Source: Dryas octopetala (Eukaryota; Streptophyta; Magnoliopsida; Rosales; Rosaceae). From it: DNA of 64,000 bases. The notes beneath the pieces were generated by a model. The model worked only from the letters and a program-made list of their open reading frames with translations. It was not told where the DNA came from and ran no database searches. The first letter of the stretch is position 1; every line of letters begins with the position of its first letter. Made by a program: the position numbers and the translations under genes. The stretch is taken from NCBI GenBank assembly GCA_963921425.1, contig OY992840.1, positions 5,706,501 to 5,770,500 on the forward strand. The letters are read 5' to 3'. Positions 46,965 through 60,069 of the stretch are shown piece after piece.

Positions 46965-49207
46965 ATGGACGCGTTACGACGTCGTTGTTGTTTTTCTGGG
47001 AGGAGCAACAACAACAACGTCAAGTTAAGATTATCAACGACGACTCTCTTTGTCCCTCTCATCCTCACTCTGTCGTTGTTGTGTTTTTGTACCGTTGGAA
47101 ACGCAGCGTTTAACCTCACCACCATCCCCTTCGACGAAGGATACTCGCAGCTCTTCGGCGACGGCAATCTAGTCCGCGCCCCCGACGGAAAAGGCGTCCG
47201 CCTCCTCCTCGACCGCTTCACCGGTACCTACAAAACGCAGCGTTTAATATTTTCATTAATTCATTCGTATTATTATCAAATATTTATTCAATTATGAATA
47301 TATTTATGATATATGTGTCTATAGGTTCTGGCTTCATCTCATCCAGTCTTTACAACCATGGATTCTTCAGCGCCAACATTAAGTTGCCATCGGATTATAC
47401 CGCCGGTATCTGTGTTGCCTTCTACGTAAGTCCTAGTCATATTCATGCTTAATTAATTAATTAATTAATTGGAAATGAAAATTAAGAAATTTGATATAAT
47501 TAAATTAAATCAAAGATGTTGTGCATCCAACTTTTGGTTACTTAATGAATTTAAATGCAGACGTCGAACGCAGATGTCTTCGAGAAGAACCACGACGAGT
47601 TGGACATAGAATTCTTAGGGAACACAGAAGGGAAGCCATGGAGGTTCCAAACCAACCTGTACGGGAACGGCAGCACCAACCGCGGCCGCGAAGAGCGATA
47701 CCGGCTGTGGTTCGATCCTACCAAGGACTTCCACCGTTATAGCATCCTTTGGACGCCCAAAAACACCATGTCAGTGTTTTTTTCTTTTTCTATTTTCATG
47801 TTCATTTCTTTTGTTTTTTTTTATTTATTATTTTCATTCCTTTGTTTGCTGTCCTTTTGCTTTGATTGTTCCTTCTGTTTTGGGAAAAGTTTTGGTACAT
47901 GAATCATGAATGAATGATTCTAGTTCAATGTTATCGTGGTATGCTTTTCTGGACTTGATTTGTTGTATGCTTTGTTTGACCTCACGAAAGGCCACACAAA
48001 GGTTTGGGATTGCGTCTGGGTTGCTTCTACAACCACTAGTGGACAAATTAATTAACATGGGTTTCTATTATCACTTGATTTAAAGTTTGACATATCTCTA
48101 TATGTATAATATGTTAAATATCAAAGTAATAATTCTTACGTGTATACATACTTATGAATTTCTCTAATTATATGACACATATTTGAATGGGTGAAAATTG
48201 ACGATGCTAGAGTTACCAAATATGTTTATCAAATTTACTTACTAAATGAAATACTGTTACATAATTTGATGAATAAAATTTGGGGAGAATAAATGCTTGA
48301 TTGTTAATTCTTGTGTTTTGCTCATGGATTTTACAAAATTGTAGGTGAATATTGGACTCTAAACATTTTTGTTACATATTCAAATTTCAGTTCGACTTCA
48401 TTAATAATTTGATGGATGATGGAGCATAGTTCACGGGCTATATCAATTAAAGAAACCGTGTGGGAGCGGATTCTATTTTAAATGATGCAAACCACAAACT
48501 TTTGTTAGGCTACCAAACTAACACATGCAGCTGATGATCCGTAGTTTTCTATGCCATTATTGACTTAATCATTGATTCGATCATTGCCTAATTAATTTCC
48601 ATCCAATTGATTATTAATTGTGACTGACAAAATTGAAATTGATTACCATTTTGAAATGAATTTGATGTGTTGTTATCTCAGATTTTACGTGGATGAAGTT
48701 CCAATTAGAGAGGTGGTGCGAAAGGAAGCAATGGGTGGCGACTACCCATCAAAGCCAATGGCGTTGTACGCGACGATATGGGACGCGAGTAACTGGGCCA
48801 CTTCAGGCGGGAAATACAAAGTAAATTACAAATATGCCCCTTTCGTGGCCGAATTCAAAGACCTCGTCCTCGAGGGCTGCCCCGCCGACCCCATCCAGCA
48901 ACTCCCAGTCGCCGAAGCCTGCGCTGACAAGTACGCGCAGCTCGACGCCAAAGACTACGCCACCGTCACGTCACTGCGACGCGCCGCCATGCGCCGCTTC
49001 CGCCAGCGTTACATGTACTACACATATTGCTATGACTCCTTGCGGTACCCGGTCCCACCGCCCGAGTGCGTGGAGATACCCTCCGAGAAGGCGCGTTTCA
49101 AGGACACCGGCAGGTTGAAGTTCGGCGGCAGCCACAAGCGCCAGTCCAGGCGGAGGAGCCGCGCTCGAGCAGTCGCTTCCGGCGTCATCCAGCCGCCTGA
49201 TATGTGA
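46965..49207 (+). CDS. XTH30: Xyloglucan endotransglucosylase/hydrolase, group III-B (XTH30-like)
   Basis: Secreted GH16 enzyme that cuts and/or rejoins xyloglucan in the primary cell wall. Four exons, in phase: 46965-47223, 47325-47425, 47561-47769, 48682-49207, giving 364 aa. The N-terminus is basic ([10 protein letters not shown]) with a hydrophobic segment at 27-47 serving as signal peptide or anchor. The active-site block [10 protein letters not shown] is at residues 131-140: nucleophile E133, D135, acid/base E137. An N-glycosylation site N156-G-S lies downstream, then [19 protein letters not shown]. The XET C-terminal domain holds the conserved Cys residues ([12 protein letters not shown]...PPEC) and ends in a basic tail ([14 protein letters not shown]), as in the XTH29/30 branch. 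The last exon is GC-rich. Group III-B members are presumed transglucosylases; activity is not shown by sequence alone. Confidence 0.95.
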
Positions 49208-51738
49208 TTATATTTCCTGATGATCATGATCATATCATTAATTGTCATTAGGAGTGATTAATTAATTCTTCATATATATTGTGCATGTAAATTAATGAAA
49301 CCTAGCTTATAGTGTTGGGTGATTCATTTTTGTTTTGTTTTTTCTTCTCTCTCCGGCGCTTTGTTGGTCGTTACAAAAGTAATATATGTGAATTAAAGTA
49401 AAACCACATTTGGTGGGGGTTTTTGGGCAGACACATAATTTGTCATTAATTTGGTGGGTTTCAATTGACGCATTACTTGGGCAGAAAATTAGAGTTTAGT
49501 ATTTATTTTTTGGATTGAGACTTGGCAAAGACAAATTCCTACAAGTTTCATGCATATTTCAGTGTTATCTAATTGATAGGTTGCATAAAAAGAATAAAGA
49601 ATGTTATTATCTGATAGGTTGCAGGTAGTTGGTACTTGATTGATTTGTTAACTCGGTGGTGACAATGATAGTTAAAAAATGGAGAAAACCTATAATTAAT
49701 ATTGTACGTAGAATATATAATTCAAGCGGAGAGGAAATTAATGAAAATTGAATGGGGTGATGGTCCTGGATTTGGTGGTGCATGTGGTGATTTATAAAGG
49801 GGTTGCATTACTTGCATGCATGTGTCTAAAGTAAAAGTAGTGGTTTTAATGGGGTTTCGATCGCCAACAAAGAGATAATGGTGACCATATTTTTGATAGG
49901 TGTATGTTGGGCTATGATCACACGCTTATCGATCTTTAGCGAGAGTGGAAGACATACTACTGCATGTAAATGATTCTTGAAAGGGCCAAAAATGGCCATG
50001 GCTCAAACTCAAAGCATATATATATATATGCATGCCATGTGTACGTATACACTATACTCAGAAATAGACAAATAGAATTTTAATTAGTTTGCCTCACATA
50101 TATGAAATTATCTATTGTTTTTTAGTTCTTGTAGCTAGTAGCTAGCTAGCTAGGTTTGTACTGATCCCACACCGAAAGCACTACACTACGAATGTCACCT
50201 CCAATCACTAGGTGTGCATTAATCAAATTAATAGACATTTATCTACGAGCAGTCCTAAGTTATGTCATTAAATAGACATTTATCTACTCCTGTTGTCACA
50301 TCTATTGGACTTGACTCACAGATTATTAAGTAATTGAATTCTTAATGTCCCTATAATATTGCATAAATGTGAGATCCAAAATAATCACGTGATCAAACAT
50401 AACAAAATAAGCCAATACAAATTGGGGCAAACTATTTTGGGCCAGAAAATACTATGTTAAACCAATCGGGCTTGACAAAGGATGAGCCCAGCTAAATCGT
50501 GAGCCACTAAGCAAGAAGAGCTAATTAAATACGTGATTAATCTTATTTATGAAGGCTGAAAGAGAGTGGTTATGTGAGATCCTCACCAGAACAGCCATAT
50601 TCCACCAAAATCTCTTCATTAAGGCCATGATTAATACCAATTTAATGGGCAAGGGGAGGAGAGAGATGGGGGAAGAAGCAGGCATGATCAGCCTATAAAT
50701 ACTTCTAGAAAGGAGGAAATGAGCGGATCATATGGGAATCCGATGGAATTTTACTAATTTTGGCATCAGAGTGTTTTTGGCAGGTACACCCCCCATCGGA
50801 TTTCGCAGACGACAATCAAAGATGAAATTCGGGGCTTCTCAAAATCATCTTTGTTGGTAAATTGTCACCATTTGAAAAATACAACAATAAACAACAACAA
50901 TGTCAATTGGGTTGGCTTTTGTTTATTGGCTACCCAAAACCCAAAGTCAGCTTTTGAGCTTATCTCACTTTCAATGTGGATTTGAGGGTTTGACTGCCTC
51001 AAATATGAAACTTGAATTGATACATTAATTGAAGTTGGAAGTTATTTTGAATATATCAAATGCTTATTTAAAGTGGAAGCAAGACCACGTCATTTAATCT
51101 TTTCATACAATCCATATCTGAGCCGCTACATTTGAACAGATGCTTTTGTGTCTTCATACTTCTAGATTACTTATTATGCTTTATAAATTGTCAATTCAAA
51201 TTTAATTTGAAAGTTTTAACTTTTAAGTTATTATAGTGTCAAGATATTTTTCTTTATTTCGAACTCAAAAGCTCAAAGCATTATTACTAGGATGTGAGTT
51301 TAGGAAAAGAAAATGCACCAGATTACAGCACCAAGATAACATGAAAGCAGTATGAAGTTGACATGCACCATCAAACTCTATGTGAACATAAAGCTGGAGA
51401 CAAAACTAAGTTTGAAGTTTGTACCACACACAGGCAAAGTAGTATTGAATATCCAAACATGCTTTTGCGTCAAAACCACAAGCAAAAACATGAGTACTGG
51501 TGGTAGTTTGTAAAAACAAAGGGTCAGCACATTCCTGGTGTAAAGTTCGATGACAACCCCCAATTTGAAAATCAAATTCAAATGAGTTACAAAAAAAAAA
51601 ATGGCTAGAAAGCTTTACATTAATTTCATCCGAGAGACCCTATACCAAGAATTCCTACAGGTGCTGCTAGCTATAGCTGGCTTAAAGAAGTTCAATTTAA
51701 ATGAACATAAAAAACTAGTACTACTTAGACTACATGTA
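49208..51738. other. Intergenic region between XTH and CSLD, with a probable LTR fragment
   Basis: XTH 3' flank, then AT-rich sequence. From about 50330 to 50810 there is an LTR-like end: cctataaatacttctag (TATA-like, 50691), then ttttggcatcagagtg and ttggcaggtaca, similar to the R/U5 region and primer-binding surroundings of plant gypsy elements. The boundaries are not fixed. No coding region. Confidence 0.4.
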
Positions 51739-54700
51739 TCATGGGAACTGGAATGACCCCCCAATTTGATTATTACCTGGTGGGGGGCTGATAGCCACCC
51801 AAAGTAGAGATATGGTGATTGCAATGAGACCAGACCACACAAACACAATGGTGGGTGTCCTCCCTCTTCTTCCCATGAGCCCTTTTGCAAAGGGATACAA
51901 ATGAGCCAACACCCAGAAGCTGAAGAATACACCTCCAAGAAGCCGACTCCACTGTGGTATCACACTATATATTGTTCGACAAACAGCTACAGCTATTCCA
52001 ATCAAGTTTGTCATCATGATTGTAATTGGTGGTATCATCAGAGCTGTCCATTTGAAGATATAGAGATCAACAAACTCATCATCCACATCGTCACCTCCAG
52101 ATTTTGATGTCAAAGTGAATGAAATCTCAATCCCTGCTATGACCTTTAGAAGACCTTGGAGCACAGCAGCCAGATGGGCACTTGTGCCTCCAATCAACCA
52201 GAACTGCTCATTCCTCCACCAATCTTCTAGTGCAATCCCAGACCACTTGATCTCAAGCACAGCAAGAAGAATAAGGGTCAATGTGATGCCCAAAAGGTAT
52301 ACCAAGAAGGTTATGTTGAGGGACTGAACTATGAACTGGCCCGAAAAGAGTGAGAGTGCAGGAAGGAAGCAGTAGACAATGAGGAAAAAGGAAGTGAAAG
52401 GGTACATTCCCACATTGAGGTAGGCAATCCTTTGCAGAAATTTCATCCTAGAGCTGGCCAGAAGAGCATTGTTGCGAGAAAAGAAGATCTCAACAGAGCC
52501 AGTAGCCCACCGGAGAACCTGGTGAAGCCTATCAGTGAGATTGATTGGGGCAGTCCCCCGGAAGGCATCCCTCTTTGTTACACAATAAACAGATCTCCAT
52601 CCGCGGTTGTGCATCCTATATCCTGTCACCACATCTTCAGTTACTGATCCATAAATCCACCCAATACGTTGGCCCCATTCGGTCTTATCCTCATACCAAC
52701 ATGAGATAACACTGATTGCCTCTGCAACTGTTGCAGCATCAAGAAGCTCCCGGGGAAGCGTGAGAGCACCTGGCGGGCGTCCATTCTTCATAGATGGATG
52801 ATCAGCAAGAGGACGGCCTTGGAATTCTGCCACTCGGATTGAGTCAAAAAGGAGGCTTGAGTTTCCAAACTTTTTAGGAATAAGAGCAAGATTCATTTCT
52901 TCATCATCAAAGTCTCCTCCCATTTGTATTGATTGGCTGTCTGGAGAGGCAACTTCAGGGGCAGAAGAAACCGAAGAAGATTTCTTATTGCGACGGGCAC
53001 AGCAACAACCACTACGTTCTTTTACGCGAGGTGGATCAAATCCATAAAGGGCAGTGCGACGAAAGAGGCATCCGGTTCCTACATACACTGGACCTTGAAT
53101 GCCATCAAGGGCACGCATGTTGACATCAAAGAAGACAGTGTTGTGGTTGGCATAGCGATCAGAAGGGTCAATTCCTTCAAACCTCTGAGGAAACTGGACA
53201 TAACAAATGCGGTCACCACCACGGTCCATCATGAAGCACATGCCTTCTCTCAAAGCTTGGGAGTTGTAGATGTAATGGTCACAGTCGAGGTTAAGTATGA
53301 AGGGCCCATTAGACATGATGGCCGAAGCACGAACCAGGGCATTCATGGCACCGGCTTTCTTATTGTGATCATAGCCAGGCCGCTTCTCACGAGATACATA
53401 AACCAGCATGGGAAGACGAATATCAACCTCACTTAGATCCATGGAATTCGAATCCACTGCCGCGCCTTTAAGTGGCTCATCACTAGGAGGTTTCAACATC
53501 ACCTGCATATGATACAGATGATCAACTTGTTACAACCAGCAGATATAAGATATACATTCGACCACAATAGTGCATAATCTCTATTTGGACTTATTAAGCC
53601 ATCACTAGGAGGTTTTAACATCACCTACATTACATATATGAGATGCAAATTAATCCATTATTTCAATGTGGATGCATAAAAGAGACAAGTTAATGAAATT
53701 CTATGAAACTAATAGAAATCATACCTGCATTATACTAGCATGATCACCCCTAGAATGCTCAGGCGCAGCAACTGTCCAAGTCCCAGGCCAGTGGGTTCCA
53801 TCAGCCATCCATGTAGCTTTTGGGATCTTTATTTTTTCTACTCCTTCATCATTTCCAATCTCTCTCCCAAGTTTCAAAGCCTTCATCTCATCCCTTGCAT
53901 TATAGGCCTCAGAACGTCTCCGGATTGAATCAGGAAGGCCATTAATCCTAACCTTAAATTCATCATACTCACGCTTTACACGTCTGCGATCCCTCACAAA
54001 ATCTGGGCGTACCTTATTCTTGTAAGGATCTCTCTTCAGACTGAAGTAGGATTCTGGGTTCCTTGGCTCAATATCATGCTTCCGGCAAAATGGAACCCAC
54101 AAGTTGGCAAAACTAGCAGCTTCTGCCATGGCCTCAAAGGTCAAAAGTGCACCTCCGTCGTCTGAAACATAACATGAAAGCTTCTCAACAGGATAGTCAG
54201 CTGCAAGAATCGATAGAATGGTGTTTGCGGTTACAAGAGGTGGTTCTTTCTCTGGATCTGCTGTAGACACAAAAATGTCTATGCCTGGAAGATCAGATTT
54301 CCCAGTAGGATTGCTGGTATTCGATGTTTCAAACTTCTCCTTCAGAACATCAAGATTAGTAGTGCGATTGATAGGGCAGAGCTTTGGAAGCTGATCAAGT
54401 AGCCAAGAGAAGGCAAACCAGATTTCACAAACCACAGACATAGCCCACAACCAGACTGCATCTTCATTGGGGTTTCTGATTCTCCATTGCAAAAATAATC
54501 CAAGGACCGCCATTCGAATAAATATTAGGAGCCTGAAAAGGAAAAAAAGGATTGTAAGCTTACAATTACTTTTCATAGTTAATTAAGGGAAGAATTATAA
54601 AACAGCAGTAACTAGCTTATATGGAATGACTTCTGAAGCATAACAATTAACAATGAACAAGAAAGCTCAAAAAATTCATCAATGAAGCTCAAACTAGGTA

Positions 54701-55928
54701 ATATGTTTGGTCAATAGTGGACTAGTATATCACAGAAGTAGTTATGAATTCAAGAGCTAAAGAAGTACTAGAGATTACAAATCTTAGACTATCCAAAATA
54801 CACATAATTCATAAGTTTCAACAGTAAGGTAGAAGAAAAAAACACTGAGATATCATGAGTCTATGACAGGCGCAAAAGCCAAGCACAGAAAGAACCTTCT
54901 TGAGATGGCACTTCCGATAGAATACTCAAAGCACTTGTCTAAAATCATTTTTCATAATTGTGTACATACTACTAGAATTCAGTCATCCAAAGAAAAGAAC
55001 ATAAAGGCAAAGCCATGGATCCATGCTCAAGACCCTGCTAAAGTATGTCACCCCCTATGAAACTATCAACAGAAGAATGGAAAAAAAAAAATCCAAAGAT
55101 AGGGGCAGTTAAATGAGGAAAGCAGTTTTACCGATAAGGACTGAGAATTGCAGCAGAGATATTCAGTTTGCGCGTAAGTGGCCTCCATTGCTTGTCAATA
55201 AACACTTTAGGATCACCACCAAGCCCATCTTGACTCCCATCCACAGCAACCTTTGGCCATATAGCATTTCCATATCCATAACTCCCCTTTGTCTCAAACA
55301 ACCATTTGTTATGATCAAATTCACTACTCTGACGCCCCATCACTGCTGTTGATTTCATCAACGACAGCCTCCTATCACTCTTTGACATCCTGCGTGTAAA
55401 TGGCGGCGGCAGCTGCTGTCGATTATTCACAGCATACTCAGTCACATCCAGCTCCTTATAAGGTTCTTTGCAGCCAGGACAAATATGCTCACCAGTCCGA
55501 ATAACATCCCTATAACAGTCCATACAAATCTTGTAATCGCATTCACAAGGGACTATATCTAATCCCCTCTCATCAGTCACGACCTTAGCATCACAACCGG
55601 GCACAGAACAATACGACCCTTTTGCACCGGTCATCTGGGGATGGCTAGTTTGGGACTCAATCACCTTCTCCTTCAAATGGGCTCGCGTAATGCAATTGTA
55701 GCCGCCGGTAAATAAAGAACTGGACGCATATTGGTCCTCCACTCTCTGTGAAGTAGACCACTCCATGGACATTCCCATGGGTTGGTTGTCCGGTGTGGAG
55801 GGTATGTGGACTGTGTAGGTAGCAAATTCAACACCCCCACTCTCACTGTCAAGGTCATTGCTAGTTTGGGTAACATGGTGAACACTGGGGGACCCACTTG
55901 AGAAATTTACTGGGGACTCAGAGGCCAT
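51739..55928 (-). CDS. CSLD: Cellulose synthase-like protein D (CSLD2/CSLD3-related)
   Basis: Processive family-2 glycosyltransferase of the Golgi/plasma membrane, needed for wall synthesis in tip-growing or dividing cells. Three exons on minus: 55928-55132, 54532-53725, 53502-51739, giving 1122 aa, the usual CSLD length. An N-terminal RING-like zinc region has Cys at 107, 112, 128, 130, 135, 138, 150 and 153. Two membrane segments lie at about 267-315. Catalytic residues: D390-D391 in SDDGG, D608-x-D610 in [13 protein letters not shown]825 in [11 protein letters not shown], and QVLRW at 863-867. About six further membrane spans lie at 895-1106, and the C-terminus is GGSFQFP. The N-terminus ([14 protein letters not shown], then [14 protein letters not shown]) fits the CSLD2/3 branch but seems to lack the upstream Arg-rich SGR motif of the Arabidopsis members. 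No frame breaks. Confidence 0.95.
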
Positions 55929-56560
55929 AAAACTTAAGACCTTTAGCAGTACAGAATCTTGCTTCTAGCACCAGAACCTGAAATTCATAGCAAAAACCAA
56001 ATGACCCACATGCTCTATCAGAAATTGAGCTTAGAATTACTAAATAAGACTTCATGTAATACAAAGACAAAAGCTATCCCTCTTCTTTCTCTGTAGTCTT
56101 ATATTTGGCTCAGAAAGCTGAGATTGAAATAGAACATCTAGAAAATACACAATTATTTTGATTAACAAACTGATTTTCTTTATTCAGTAGCAGAACAAAG
56201 AAAAAAACAAGAATTGATGAAATCTCTCTCTCTCTCTCACTCACTCACTCCAAAACTCTGTTAGTCTCTCTGAAAGACACACATGGTCAATAAAACAAAC
56301 ACATGGTCTCCAAAATAAAAAATAAAAAATAAACAGAAAAAATGAGTTAGTGATGAACACAACTTCACCTGAAGAATCAAAGCACCAGCTTGTTTAAGGA
56401 GGGATGCTTCGAAACCCTGAGATGGGTATGTTGTTTTTCGAGTTTGCTTCAAGATTGCGTGATGTTTTGCAATCCAAATTCAAATCTTCTTCTTTACTGT
56501 AGGGTTAGTCTGGTAGATTTTTCTCTGCTCTTTTGGTAGCTTATAAAAGATTTTGTTTCG
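55929..56560 (-). promoter_or_regulatory. 5' UTR, 5'-UTR intron and proximal promoter of the CSLD gene
   Basis: Reading on the minus strand, an acceptor tttcag near 55977 precedes the start codon, and a plausible donor (ttcag|gtgaag) lies near 56368. A leader intron of about 390 bp is therefore likely. An A/T-rich TATA-like ttttataagc is near 56545. A CT microsatellite lies at about 56223-56250, inside the leader intron. Confidence 0.5.
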
Positions 56561-58674
56561 AATTTTTGTCACTGTCTTTATGACCGTTGAGAAGAGCTTT
56601 TATTTTTGAATTATTTGACCGTTGCACGACGAGGCCGTTGCAAGTGACTTTTCTGATCAGGCTTCTTGAAAAGGATAAGGAACCATTTATTAGCTGGCTA
56701 ACTAATTGGTACTGGAGTTACTTCAGTGTTTTTTATTGGGGGCGTTGATTCTGTGTTATACGATGCAACATATTATTTTCTTCACCCAATTAGAATGTAT
56801 AGGGCCTATAGGCGTATAGCCAATTCTATTTAAATCGATATAACATTTCAATATTACATAACAAATAATATGGATTTTTATATCTCATAAAGGGTTGATG
56901 AGTTTAAAAATGTTATCCCACTTTAGTCAATAGGTTCAATCCACTTACTGATGTCATGTATTTTGGTGTGTCGAAAATTATCAATTTGCTCATTCTGTTT
57001 TTCTATTACTTATGAGTGTAAAACTACGACGTTTTCCTGAATTTGATTTAGGATTTAGAGATGAAATTTAAGATCTAGAAGAAATAAGGTTTAGGATTTA
57101 AAAATGAGGGTTATAGTTTAAAAATGGAGTTTAGGCCTTCTATTACAATAGTACCCAAGTTTTGCGACCCAACCCCATTTTGGGCCTCCAATAGTGCCAA
57201 AATTTTGGATTTCAGTTTTTGTAACATTGATAATGCTAAGGCCCAAATCAGGGTATCAGACTTTTATACCCATTTTAAAATGTCTAAAATTGATTAAATG
57301 ACCATTAATTTAAAATTTATAAACTTGTTTATGAAAATTATATTATTATTAATATTTTAATGAGACTAATATTGAATAAATGTAAATATTGTTTTAAACA
57401 GGCTCCTTCTATTGAGGTATACCTCAACTCATTTATATTGAGGTATGACCTTGTTGGGGCCCACACGAGTCGTTTTGTGTCGATTCGAACCGTTCGCAAG
57501 GATCATCTTCATTGATAGATCATCCTTGCAAAAATGTCTAAAATTGATTAAATGACCATTAATTTAAAATTTATAAACTTGTTTATGAAAATTATATTAT
57601 TATTAATATTTTAATAAGACTAATATTGAATAAATGTAAATATTGTTTTAAATATCCATATTGGATTTTCTATATTTTACCTTGATTTGATTAATTTTTT
57701 CTTCAGTATTTTTTCTTTGCACTTGTTTGGTGATATTGCAATGTTTGAACGACTTAAAAACGATAAATTTCATAAATTAGACAACACAAGAAGTACAATA
57801 GTAATACATCTAGAACCTTATGAAAACAACATAAAATTAACAAAAACAATAACAACACCGACAACAAAGAAAAGGATGATACATCTTAATTTGTTGGTGG
57901 AAACTATCCACGACATGCATCAGTGGTTTTTATGAGGTAGGGGCCAATCATGGTGTCTTGGTTCAATGGGCACCATCAGACAATTTTCTCAATCTTCGAT
58001 CAGATTTTCGACTTCACAAGTTGAACAAGGTGTATCGAGAAGGTCTACGTTCATATTAGAGATGCATATGACTTTTTCATCAGGATCAGACAGGTGCATT
58101 ATGAGAACAGTAACCACTAGGGTGTTAGGACAAGACGTTGTCATCCAAACTACAATATTAGTCGCATAAAGTGAATTTGGTGCTATAGTCACACTTACAC
58201 AAGCTCCAATCGAGCTCTTGTGTGTTGTCATAGCTCAAACAATACTTGCATAGTGCTGCGTTCGAGTCAGGGATGCATTTACACAACCTGTATCTCATTG
58301 TTGTTTAGAGGGATTAGAGGGCCTCTTAAAGTAGGTTTTTTGGCATTATAAGGATGAAGTCATTGTAACAATTGAAAAGTTGGTGTGCTGAGCTAGTAAT
58401 GGATTCGTGGTATTTATAGTGGAAAAGGGTTAGGTCTACTCATTGGATACCATTTTTATTTCAGAGATAAAATTGTTTCTTGTGATAAGTGAGTAAGCAA
58501 TAATGTCACGTATGGGATAGAGTGAAGGTTGTGTTGTCTTATCATGTATAAGACATATGATGAGTCAAGGCTCAATAAATTCACGTATGGGATAGTGTGA
58601 GGGCCATATTGTCTTGTCATGTCTTAACCTTAGCCACAATGAAGGTGCAATAATATTAGTAGTGTGATGTGCAT
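56561..58674. other. Region upstream of the CSLD gene without genes
   Basis: AT-rich. Contains a direct repeat pair (57277-57400 and 57531-57653) and two copies of tcacgtatgggatag (58506 and 58579). The short ORFs here have no recognised domain. Confidence 0.55.
57277..57653. repeat. Direct repeat of about 123 bp flanking a 130-bp segment
   Basis: aaaatgtctaaaattgatta... to ...taaatattgttttaaa occurs at 57277-57400 and again at 57531-57653 with about one mismatch. The segment between them (57401-57530) is less AT-rich. The near identity indicates a recent local duplication. Confidence 0.85.
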
Positions 58675-59629
58675 TAGGGCTGGGGTCGATACGGTTACCA
58701 ACCCGCCAGGCCCAAACCGCCTACCGATCGACCCCTAGTCGGAATGGCCAAATCCCAACCGCCGCCAACACCGTCAAAGGCGGTCCATCGACTTTGTTGG
58801 TTAGTTTAGATCAGAATGACCAAAACCGTCATAGAATAAGAAGAAGAACCAAATAAGAAGAAAAAGAACCAGATAAGAAGAAGAAAAAAAAAAAAAAAAC
58901 CAGACAAGAATAAGAACCAAAAAGAACTAAAGAAGAAGTGACCTCTTGAGTCGTGACTTAAAAAAAACAAATCAATTTTTTAAAAAAAGTATCTTTTTTC
59001 TCTCTCTTGACAAGCCTACTGTACTTTCTAATTTCTATTTTTATAGAAAAAGTGGTCAACATGTTTTAATAGTTTTATAGAAAAAGTGGTCATCCCTTTT
59101 TTTTTCTCTCTTTTTCTTCTTCCCAGAAACCCAATGAAAGCCAAGGATTCTTTGCCCCAAATCTGATGGTCAACACAGCTCTCCCAAGTGCCATTGTCGC
59201 TCTCCCTCTTTCCCACCGCCGCTCTTTCCCATCATCCATCATCATCTTCTCCTCTCTCTATTCAACACAGTGGGGCTGACTGCTGAGATCAGTGCCTTTG
59301 AGGCTGTTGATTGGGTTGTTGTTGTTGGAAAATTGAGTTTGAAATGAGAAATTAGGTTGTTGTTGTTGTTGTTGTTGTAATTGGGTCGAGCTTGCATGTT
59401 GACGAGAAGAAACGAAGCCAAATAAGAGAAAAAGAAGAAGAAGAAGAAGTGGGGCAGTCGGTATCGGTATACCGAATGGTTTGGGATTTCCAAACCGCCA
59501 CTGCCTACCGTCGGATCGGTAAGATTACCATCACCGACGCTTCGATCACCGTCGAAACGGTTTTCTTTGAATCAAAATGGTCGGTAACGGGTCGTGATGT
59601 GGTTTTGCGGTACGCCTGACCCAGCCTTA
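58675..59629. mobile_element. hAT-like non-autonomous element, 8-bp TSD ATGTGCAT
   Basis: Ends tagggctgggg (left) and cccagcctta (right), a short TIR of the form TARGGCTGGG. The 8-bp TSD atgtgcat is at 58667-58674 and 59630-59637. Length is 955 bp. The subterminal regions share gcggt/accg-rich motifs in inverted orientation (gatacggttaccaacc; ggttttgcggtac). An 8-bp TSD and short TIRs indicate the hAT superfamily. No transposase domain is recognised. Confidence 0.88.
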
Positions 59630-59804
59630 ATGTGCATGTAGTGTTGTTCTGCAATGTCTAAGAGGTGTGATGACATGGGGTGTAGTGCCCATGCAATAAT
59701 GCATACATAACCAAGAAGAACATAATATTTAAATGCCGGTAGGGGACCTATTGGTTAAAATGTTGGTGGATCATCATCTACGTCAAGTGCTATGCTTAAG
59801 CCGA

Positions 59805-59857
<53 letters not shown>

Positions 59858-60060
59858 GTGCGTCATCCTCGTCGGTAGGTGTCTCAAGTTTACTCAATCG
59901 CATCGGCGCGCTTTCCTGTAAATTGTCCTAAACATGGGTCAAGATAAAAAATTTTCTAGTCTTACTTTCATAAATTACAAGTGCATTCGCAAATTACAAA
60001 TATAATTTGAAATGAATAATTTATCAGTAACATATGTCATTCAATCAAATATTAACAACA
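59630..60060. other. Flank with a (CT)n microsatellite
   Basis: A CT dinucleotide tract lies at about 59810-59856. No coding region recognised. Confidence 0.6.
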
Positions 60061-60069
60061 AAAAAAAAA

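Noticed and set aside
57687..58231. Short frames of 67-82 codons upstream of the CSLD gene
   Set aside because: Low-complexity or overlapping on both strands, with no domain, splice context or conserved motif that I recognise.
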